This document shows positions 7,187 through 12,774 of a stretch of DNA of 15,148 nt, piece after piece. The notes beneath the pieces are model-generated. The model was not told the DNA's origin. It did no database searches and saw only the letters and a program-made list of their open reading frames with translations. This stretch comes from RGIG2041 sp045532715. Its GTDB lineage: Bacteria; Bacillota; Clostridia; UBA1381; UMGS1253. A program made the position numbers and the translations under genes. Each line of letters starts with the position of its first letter. Positions within the stretch are counted from its first letter, which is position 1. The stretch spans positions 1-15,148 of the forward strand of contig JAZSGM010000299.1 of the NCBI GenBank assembly GCA_045532715.1, given 5' to 3'.

Positions 7187-8812
7187 TTAGTGATACACCG
7201 CGAAGGTGTCATCTAATATTTTATTTAAATTAAAGACCTCGTGAATGGCACGCAGTGCGTTTTTGCTGCAACGATTGTAGAAATCGGAATCCTCCATCAT
7301 ACGGGCAATGGCATTTGCCATAGCGTCGGTATCGCCGTATTCAACCAAAAGACCGCAGTCGTTTTGCGCCGAGAGAATGTCGCCGTTGCCGCCAACATCG
7401 GTTGCAACCACCGGCAGCTTGCGGCAGAGGGCTTCTAAAATGGCAAAGCTGAGCGCTTCGTAGCATTTGGCAGAGTTTACAAAGATATCGCTGCCGCGCA
7501 GAATGTTGTCTGCGTCACTGCGGAAGCCGAGCTGACGGATTTCGTTTTCCAGACCGAGTCGCTGAATCTGCGCTTTGATTTCTTCAAAGAGCTCGCCGTC
7601 ACCGGCATAGAGCACCACGAACGGACGCTTTGCAATCTTTTTGAGCTTTGCAACGGCAGCTGTAAAGAAATCCAGCCCCTTTGCCATATGATAGCGCGCG
7701 AGCGTTGTGATGACGAAGGTGTCCTCCGAAATGCCGAGCTCTTCACGAATCGTAGAAGGCAGCTCTTTGTATTCCTCCGGCAGGATGCCGTTGAAAATGA
7801 CATCAATTTTACTGCGGCGAACACCGTTGCCGACCAGTAAATCCGCACCGTTGTTGCATACCGCAATAATTTTGTGGTTGCGATTTGTGATGTAACGGTT
7901 AAATGGGCGGTACCAGAACGGGTTTTTTAATGTAAGGTGGAAGGTGTAAACCACTTTTGGTACATTGAAATACTTCTTTGATTGTACTGCAATATAGTTT
8001 TCACGCGGGTACTGTGCGTGAATCACATCAATATTGTGTTCACGGCAAATCTGCGCCAATTGTTTCGCCGCTTTTTTGTCGAATGAGCTGCGCATCGTAA
8101 TCTGGAATGACGGGATGCCCAGCTGCTGCATTTGTTCGGATAAAAGCCCAGGCTCATTGTATGCAAAATAGCAATGGGCACGCTTGCCGTGGTAGGCTTT
8201 TACAAGATTGAGCACATATTTTTCCGTGCCGGCCTTGCCTGCGTGATTGATTAAATACAGAATACGCGGTTTGGCGGCTTCCTCATCCAGAACGCGTTTT
8301 TTAATCACTTTTGCCGGATTTCCGCCGACAATACTGTACGGCTCGACGTCTTTTGTCACGACTGCACCTGCTGCTAAAATCGCACCGTCACCGACGGTTA
8401 CGCCGGGCAGAATGATTACACCTGCACCAATCCAGACATCGTTGCCGATGGTCACAGCACTTTTTGGTGCCGTCTGCAAGCGCATCGGCTTTCGAATGTT
8501 TTCCGTTTCATGATTTTGCGTGAAAATCATTACATTCGGTCCCATCATCACATCGTTTCCGATTTTGAGCGGACCTGCCACGCGGCAGTTTAAGCCAAGA
8601 CCGGAATTGTCGCCGATTTCAATGTCCTTGCCGGAGGCGAAAAATGCCCCGTGTTCAATATTTACGTTTTTGCCCATTTTTTTGAGCATTGCCCTGCACA
8701 AGCCGCGACGCAGATGCTTTGCGCCGAGACTGTACGGCAAATCTGAGCATGGCAGATGCCGCGCAAACAGATAATAAAGCCCGTATGCGGGCGCGAACAG
8801 AAATTTATTCAT
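7187..8812 (-). CDS. Hexapeptide O-acetyltransferase fused to GT4 glycosyltransferase
   Basis: A 541-residue fusion. Residues 1 to about 175 are a left-handed beta-helix acetyltransferase of the maltose/NodL/serine type, with hexapeptide repeats (IEIGDN, LKIGND, VTIGNDVWIGAGV, VTVGDG), catalytic-type His101 in TQNHE, and the usual IVGGNPAKVI ending. Residues about 182 to 541 are a GT-B family 4 glycosyltransferase: RILYLINHAGKAGTEKYV (183-200), HAQYPREN (265-272), AGDGEL (403-408), and the E-x7-E pair Glu452/Glu460. It probably adds a sugar to a lipid-linked oligosaccharide and O-acetylates it (acetyl-CoA donor). ATG 8812 directly follows the TAA of the murJ-like gene (zero spacing), with an AGAGGTG site inside that gene's 3' end, which points to coupled translation. 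The domain calls are secure; donor and acceptor sugars are unknown. Confidence 0.9.
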   Translation of the reverse strand: MNKFLFAPAYGLYYLFARHLPCSDLPYSLGAKHLRRGLCRAMLKKMGKNVNIEHGAFFASGKDIEIGDNSGLGLNCRVAGPLKIGNDVMMGPNVMIFTQNHETENIRKPMRLQTAPKSAVTIGNDVWIGAGVIILPGVTVGDGAILAAGAVVTKDVEPYSIVGGNPAKVIKKRVLDEEAAKPRILYLINHAGKAGTEKYVLNLVKAYHGKRAHCYFAYNEPGLLSEQMQQLGIPSFQITMRSSFDKKAAKQLAQICREHNIDVIHAQYPRENYIAVQSKKYFNVPKVVYTFHLTLKNPFWYRPFNRYITNRNHKIIAVCNNGADLLVGNGVRRSKIDVIFNGILPEEYKELPSTIREELGISEDTFVITTLARYHMAKGLDFFTAAVAKLKKIAKRPFVVLYAGDGELFEEIKAQIQRLGLENEIRQLGFRSDADNILRGSDIFVNSAKCYEALSFAILEALCRKLPVVATDVGGNGDILSAQNDCGLLVEYGDTDAMANAIARMMEDSDFYNRCSKNALRAIHEVFNLNKILDDTFAVYH

Positions 8813-10378
8813 TTACGCACCTCTTTTGAGTAATTTGTTTATAATGCTTTTTGCTGTATCCGTAACCTGCGAAATACGCAGGAGTACTGCCAGAATTAAG
8901 TAGACCAATACACCGCTGCAGCAATCCGTGCCCAGGCGGAGAATGCGCCAGAGTACGCCATTCGTGCCGACGGATGCAAGTGTACCGTCTACAAAAGTAA
9001 CCGCAAGAAACATTACGATTGCGGCAAGCAGACTTTTGGCAACTGTTTTACCTACGCCGGGTGCAAAGCTGCCAATCCTTTTGCGCAAACGCCACAAAAG
9101 AAGCGCGCAACCGGTGAGCGAAGAAACGGAGTAGGCAAGCGGAATGCCGTATGCGCCGATGATTTGCATCAGCACAAGGCTTAAAATGATATTGACTGCC
9201 ATAATCACAAAACCGGTTACGGCAGAGGTTTTTGTGTCCTTCAGGGCATAGAAGGCGCGGTCCAAGATTTCCTTTAAGCCGATACCGACTACGCCGACCG
9301 CGTATGCGGCGAGCAACAAAGCTGCTTTGGAAATGTCCGCATCCGTGATATTGCCGTATTGTGCAATCACGCGCAGCAGCGGTTCACGCACGGCGATAAA
9401 ACCGAAGGTCATCGGAATTAAAAGCGTGCAGATAGCGCCGATGATGCCGCCAAGATCGGTTTTGTACTGCGCCATATCCTTTCTGGAAGCACTTTCCGTC
9501 AGGCGCGGATAAATGACTGCCGTCACGGAATAGATGATGGCAAGCACCATATACAATACAATGTTTTGTACGTAAGTCAAAAGCGTAACCATGCCCTCGA
9601 AACGGGCAATCATAGTCACGTTGTAGAGCATATTCAGCTGATATGCCGATACGCCGAACAGTACCGGGCCGGTCAGCTTCAAGGCGTTTATGATATCCGG
9701 GTGCTTTAATTCGAAGGACGGTCTGTAGCGGTAGCCGTTTTTCACCAGCGGCGGTATCAGTATAATTGCCTGTAAAGATAAGCCGATTACGGTCGCAACC
9801 AGCAAGCCGGTGATGCCGAATTTGTCTGCAAAGCAGAATACATATAAAATGACAACCAGGCTGCTCGGTACGCTGACGAATGCCGGCAGCTTGTAACTGC
9901 CCATTGCCTGCAGCATACCCTGAAAAATATAATTGAGGCCGTAAAAAAACATAACCGGCATAACCACCATCAAAGCCTTTGTTGCGTAGGTATAGGTTTC
10001 CGGTGTTTTTACAAACTCCGTAAAGCGCGGTAAAATCGGAGAGAGGGCAATGCCAATCACAACCAAAGTGGCGGTCAATGCCATAGAAATCGTGATGATG
10101 TTATCTGCAAAGCGTTTTGCCTCGGCCTTTTCACCGTTTGCCGTATGCCCCATAAAAATCGGGATTACGACCGTGGAAAGCGCTGTGCCGATGCAGGTGA
10201 AAATGATATTCGGAATACTGATGACATACGAATAAATATTCATATACACATCGGATGCACCGAAATGCGCCATATAGATTTGTGTGGAAAGCAGGCTCAT
10301 CAGTCTTGCAAGAATCATAATGACCATCACCGAGCTAATAGAGCCGAGCAAATTCTTCTTTTTGTTTTGTGTGTTCAT
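8813..10378 (-). CDS. murJ: MurJ-family lipid-linked oligosaccharide flippase
   Basis: A 521-residue polytopic membrane protein of the MurJ/MviN branch of the MOP superfamily. About 14 hydrophobic segments are visible, and the first region has the family pattern FGASDVYMNIYSY then SIPNIIFTCIGTALSTVVIPIF. MurJ flips lipid II; relatives in polysaccharide loci flip other undecaprenyl-linked units. Here it is flanked by wall-glycan genes and no Wzx is present, so it may export the repeat unit of this pathway instead of, or as well as, lipid II. I take ATG 10378 as the start: GGAG lies 9 nt upstream and MNTQNKKKNLLG is a normal N-terminus. The frame stays open 52 codons further, but that extension is arginine-rich shadow coding inside the upstream gene. 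The gap to the upstream gene is 2 nt. Confidence 0.88.
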   Translation of the reverse strand: MNTQNKKKNLLGSISSVMVIMILARLMSLLSTQIYMAHFGASDVYMNIYSYVISIPNIIFTCIGTALSTVVIPIFMGHTANGEKAEAKRFADNIITISMALTATLVVIGIALSPILPRFTEFVKTPETYTYATKALMVVMPVMFFYGLNYIFQGMLQAMGSYKLPAFVSVPSSLVVILYVFCFADKFGITGLLVATVIGLSLQAIILIPPLVKNGYRYRPSFELKHPDIINALKLTGPVLFGVSAYQLNMLYNVTMIARFEGMVTLLTYVQNIVLYMVLAIIYSVTAVIYPRLTESASRKDMAQYKTDLGGIIGAICTLLIPMTFGFIAVREPLLRVIAQYGNITDADISKAALLLAAYAVGVVGIGLKEILDRAFYALKDTKTSAVTGFVIMAVNIILSLVLMQIIGAYGIPLAYSVSSLTGCALLLWRLRKRIGSFAPGVGKTVAKSLLAAIVMFLAVTFVDGTLASVGTNGVLWRILRLGTDCCSGVLVYLILAVLLRISQVTDTAKSIINKLLKRGA

Positions 10379-10380
10379 AC

Positions 10381-10923
10381 TTAAGGTCTCCAGCTTACAT
10401 CCTCTTTGATTATCCTTGCGGGATTGCCCGCTACGATACAGCGCGGCGGCACATCCTTTGTAACAACGGCGCCGGCGCCCACGACGCAGCCGTCGCCCAA
10501 GGTCACGCCTTTTAAAATGGTGGCACCCTGACAAATCCAGACGTTGTTGCCGATGGTGACCGGCTTCATCACCTCTGTGTCGGAATTTAATTTGTGATAA
10601 TCACGGTCAATGATTGTGCAGTTCCATGAAATGTTACAGTTGTCGCCGATGCGCACGCATTTGCCGGCGTGAATCTCGGTGCGATCCCCGATATACGTGT
10701 TGTTGCCGATGTGCAATTCAGCCTTGCCGTCCGTGCCCCATACACTTAATTTGCACGCGCGGTGTAAAAGTACGCGGTCACCAACGGTGATTTCGCAGTT
10801 TTTTTTCAAGATGCGCACGCCGCGCTCCACGCGCAGAAGCTTGCCGCATTTATCAAAAGCAATGCGCTTTACCGCACCACGCAGTACAGCAAAAACGTTG
10901 GTTATAAATTCCTGTAAATTCAT
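10381..10923 (-). CDS. Hexapeptide-repeat acyltransferase
   Basis: A 180-residue left-handed beta-helix acyltransferase. Hexapeptide turns appear as CEITVGD, LHIGNNTYIGD, VRIGDNCNIS, VTIGNNVWICQGA and VTLGDGCVVGAGAVV, with candidate catalytic His110 in IDRDYH and the family ending VAGNPARII. It likely transfers an acetyl group from acetyl-CoA to a sugar of the wall glycan. It is the first gene of the operon. I prefer ATG 10923 because AAGGTG lies 6 nt upstream; a TTG eight codons further up is in frame but would put the binding site inside the gene. The closest visible relative in the window is the N-terminal half of the 7187-8812 fusion, so the operon has two O-acyltransferases. The acceptor is unknown. 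Confidence 0.88.
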   Translation of the reverse strand: MNLQEFITNVFAVLRGAVKRIAFDKCGKLLRVERGVRILKKNCEITVGDRVLLHRACKLSVWGTDGKAELHIGNNTYIGDRTEIHAGKCVRIGDNCNISWNCTIIDRDYHKLNSDTEVMKPVTIGNNVWICQGATILKGVTLGDGCVVGAGAVVTKDVPPRCIVAGNPARIIKEDVSWRP

Positions 10924-10951
10924 AGTGTTCACCTTGTTAAAAATCAAAAAT

Positions 10952-10970
10952 TATACTTAATTTAAGTATA
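10952..10970. promoter_or_regulatory. Candidate operator: 19-bp perfect palindrome over the operon promoter
   Basis: TATACTTAA (10952-10960), one central base, then TTAAGTATA (10962-10970) is a perfect inverted repeat with 9-bp arms. One arm contains the -10 hexamer of the operon promoter and the other extends past the expected start site near 10958. This is where a repressor would block the polymerase. The symmetry is seen; binding is inferred, and no regulator gene lies next to it. Confidence 0.5.
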
Positions 10971-10993
10971 GCATAATTTGCGCTTGACGTCAA
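10965..10993 (-). promoter_or_regulatory. Sigma-A-type promoter of the wall-polysaccharide operon
   Basis: Read on the minus strand, TTGACG (10988-10993) is separated by exactly 17 nt from TATACT (10965-10970). The expected start is near 10958, giving a leader of about 35 nt before ATG 10923. The -35 box lies within the perfect palindrome TTGACGTCAA (10984-10993). It lies just downstream of the permease terminator, so the operon has its own promoter. It is the only convincing promoter I see for the seven genes. Confidence 0.8.
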
Positions 10994-11011
10994 CAAAACT
11001 GATGGGATTTG

Positions 11012-11045
11012 AAAAAGAAAAAAGAGAGTCCGGAGACTCTCTTTT
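11012..11045 (-). terminator. Intrinsic terminator of the uracil permease gene
   Basis: An 11-bp perfect stem (11020-11030 with 11035-11045) closes a four-base loop. On the minus strand it is followed by a T-rich tail (TTCTTTTTC). It begins 24 nt after the permease stop codon and isolates that gene from the polysaccharide operon whose promoter starts about 20 nt further on. Confidence 0.88.
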
Positions 11046-11069
11046 GCAAGATGCATTTTAACGTTACAA

Positions 11070-12503
11070 TCAAACCTTGAAGTTTACGCCTGTGTTGGCA
11101 GCTTCCGGATCCTCTGTCTTAAAATCATAGTCCTTGCCCGGCAGGATAGCGTTCAATACGATACCTGCGATGGATGCGCATGCGAGAGCGGACAATGTGA
11201 TTGTCAGACCGCCAATCGGGAAGGAAATGGAACCGAGACCGAGCGCAGATACGAGAATGACTGCTGCAACGATCAGGTTGCGGCTCTTTGTAAAGTCAAC
11301 CTGGTTTTCAACCACGTTACGAACACCGATTGCGGAAATCATACCATAGAGGATGAAGGACACGCCGCCGATGATCGCTGTCGGAATCAGGTTAACGAGT
11401 GCTGCAAACTTCGGAGAGAAGGAAAGGATTACTGCGATGATAGCAGCAATGCGGATTACCTTCGGATCGTACACCTTGGAAAGTGCGAGCACGCCTGTGT
11501 TTTCACCGTAGGTTGTGTTTGCCGGACCACCGAACAGGGATGCGATTGTGGTTGCAATACCGTCACCTAAAAGTGTTCTGTGCAGACCAGGGTCGGTGAT
11601 GAAGTTCTTACCTACAGTAGAGCTGATGGCACAGATATCGCCGATGTGCTCCATCATTGTTGCGAGAGCAATCGGCATAATTGCAACAATAGCGCTGATG
11701 ACGAGCGATGCATTCGACCAGTCGATACCGCCGAATACGGTGCCGCTCCACTTAATCGGGAAACCGATCCATGCTGCGTTCTTTAAGTTTTCGAGTGCGG
11801 ATACGCTGAAGAGCTTTAAGCCTTCGCTGCCACCGAGTGTGATGTATGCGTTGCCGTCAGATGCAGTAATTGTCTGACCAAAGCAGATTGCAAGAATTGC
11901 TGCAACTGCGCAGGAGCCGAGTATACCGATTAAAATCGGGATAATCTTTGCCATGCCCTTACCCCAGATGTTGAAAATAACAACAAGTGCGAGTGCGATG
12001 AAGGCTAAAAGCCAGTTTGCAGAGCAGTTGTTTACAGCGCTGCCTGCAAGGCCGAGACCGATTGCAATAATAATCGGACCTGTTACAACCGGCGGGAAGA
12101 AGCGCATAACCTTCTTAACGCCAACGAGTTTGATGAGAGCAGCGAGTACCAGATACAGAAGACCTGCACAGGCAACACCCAAGCACGCGTACGGCAGAAG
12201 TTGTGCGTTTGTCATTGTCTCCGTACCTGCGAGCGGTGCAATTGCACCGTAGCCGCCGAGGAACGCAAAGGAAGAACCCAAAAATGCCGGAATCTTACCC
12301 TTGGTTACCAGATGGAAGAACAATGTGCCTAAACCTGCCATCAAAAGTGTGGTTGCAATGTCAAGACCGGTTAAAAGCGGAACCAGAACGGTTGCACCGA
12401 ACATCGCAAACATGTGCTGAAAGCCGAGAACCAATGTCTTGGCTGTGCCCAATTCACGCGCATCGTAAATCGGGCCGGAAATTACCTTTTTCTCTTTTGC
12501 CAT
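11070..12503 (-). CDS. uraA: Uracil permease (nucleobase:cation symporter-2 family)
   Basis: A 477-residue inner-membrane nucleobase transporter with hydrophobic segments along its whole length. It has the NCS2 signatures of uracil carriers: GFQHMFAMFGATVLVP (27-42), the substrate-site segment MMEHIGD, and further on LLGDGIATTIASLFGG followed by NTTYGENTGV. UraA/PyrP members take up uracil with a proton; xanthine/urate members usually differ at these motifs, so uracil is the best call. I chose ATG 12503 (MAKEKK) because an AAGGGGG site lies about 12 nt upstream. The open frame extends 55 codons upstream, but those codons run through the leader hairpin and are not credible. It is monocistronic, with its own promoter region, a leader terminator hairpin and a downstream terminator. 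Confidence 0.93.
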   Translation of the reverse strand: MAKEKKVISGPIYDARELGTAKTLVLGFQHMFAMFGATVLVPLLTGLDIATTLLMAGLGTLFFHLVTKGKIPAFLGSSFAFLGGYGAIAPLAGTETMTNAQLLPYACLGVACAGLLYLVLAALIKLVGVKKVMRFFPPVVTGPIIIAIGLGLAGSAVNNCSANWLLAFIALALVVIFNIWGKGMAKIIPILIGILGSCAVAAILAICFGQTITASDGNAYITLGGSEGLKLFSVSALENLKNAAWIGFPIKWSGTVFGGIDWSNASLVISAIVAIMPIALATMMEHIGDICAISSTVGKNFITDPGLHRTLLGDGIATTIASLFGGPANTTYGENTGVLALSKVYDPKVIRIAAIIAVILSFSPKFAALVNLIPTAIIGGVSFILYGMISAIGVRNVVENQVDFTKSRNLIVAAVILVSALGLGSISFPIGGLTITLSALACASIAGIVLNAILPGKDYDFKTEDPEAANTGVNFKV

Positions 12504-12658
12504 GATGAGAAAAACCCCCTTAAAAAATTTTGTCCGTACCACGGTAGCAAGACCATTTGAAGAAAAAAGCCTTGTCTGTGCAAAACAGACAAGGCTAAAA
12601 CCTGTACTACGATGTAATCTTGTCGATGTCCTGCACCGAACCGTATTGACTTGAAAAT
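12504..12658 (-). promoter_or_regulatory. Leader of uracil permease gene, candidate attenuator
   Basis: About 155 nt of untranslated leader separate the likely start site from ATG 12503 and contain a full terminator hairpin in the sense direction. A GACAAG (12619-12624 on the minus strand) could pair with CTTGTC in the terminator's 5' arm to form an alternative hairpin, the usual layout of transcription attenuation. I do not see the PyrR-binding consensus or the conserved purine riboswitch core, so the sensor is unrecognised. The terminator is clear; the switching is inferred. Confidence 0.55.
12563..12596 (-). terminator. Intrinsic terminator inside the permease leader
   Basis: On the minus strand AGCCTTGTCTG pairs perfectly with CAGACAAGGCT (11 bp; 12586-12596 with 12568-12578) around a 7-nt loop, followed by a six-T run (12563-12568). 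It lies 60 nt before the permease start codon. The gene further upstream is on the opposite strand, so this hairpin does not end another transcript and most likely attenuates the permease mRNA. Confidence 0.85.
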
Positions 12659-12687
12659 AGTTTATCATAACAAATTTGCTTTGTAAA
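12659..12687 (-). promoter_or_regulatory. Probable promoter of the uracil permease gene
   Basis: On the minus strand TTTACA (12682-12687) is followed after 17 nt by TAAACT (12659-12664), a weak -10. An overlapping alternative is an extended -10, TG-T-TATGAT (hexamer 12664-12669), without a good -35. Either gives a start around 12650-12658. The -35 box lies within an inverted repeat shared with the divergent promoter. Confidence 0.5.
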
Positions 12688-12730
12688 GAAGTTTTTGTAA
12701 AATTGTCAAAATCCGTCTATTTACAAAGCA
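12677..12730. repeat. 11-bp inverted repeat between divergent promoters
   Basis: TGCTTTGTAAA (12677-12687) and TTTACAAAGCA (12720-12730) are perfect reverse complements with a 32-nt spacer. Each arm contains the TTTACA -35 box of one of the two divergent promoters. The arm centres are 43 bp apart, close to four helical turns. It may be a pair of regulator sites, or partly a by-product of two similar promoter elements. Confidence 0.45.
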
Positions 12731-12748
12731 GGAAAGCTGTACTACAAT
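12720..12748 (+). promoter_or_regulatory. Sigma-A-type promoter of the NAGPA-domain gene
   Basis: TTTACA (12720-12725), a 17-nt spacer, then TACAAT (12743-12748) is a near-consensus promoter. The expected start near 12755 leaves a short leader of about 20 nt carrying AGGAGGTG (12763-12770) before ATG 12775. A small inverted repeat, CTGTA (12737-12741) and TACAG (12755-12759), flanks the -10 box. Confidence 0.78.
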
Positions 12749-12774
12749 AAAAGATACAGTATAGGAGGTGCAGT

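Noticed and set aside
10379..10534. 52-codon N-terminal extension of the MurJ-like protein
   Set aside because: Arginine-rich shadow coding inside the acyltransferase gene; ATG 10378 has a ribosome binding site and a normal MurJ N-terminus.
12504..12660. PyrR attenuator or purine riboswitch before the permease
   Set aside because: I could not find the PyrR-binding consensus or the conserved purine aptamer core; reported only as an unidentified attenuator.
12504..12668. 55-codon N-terminal extension of the uracil permease
   Set aside because: It would translate the leader and its terminator hairpin; MAKEKK at 12503 has a good ribosome binding site.
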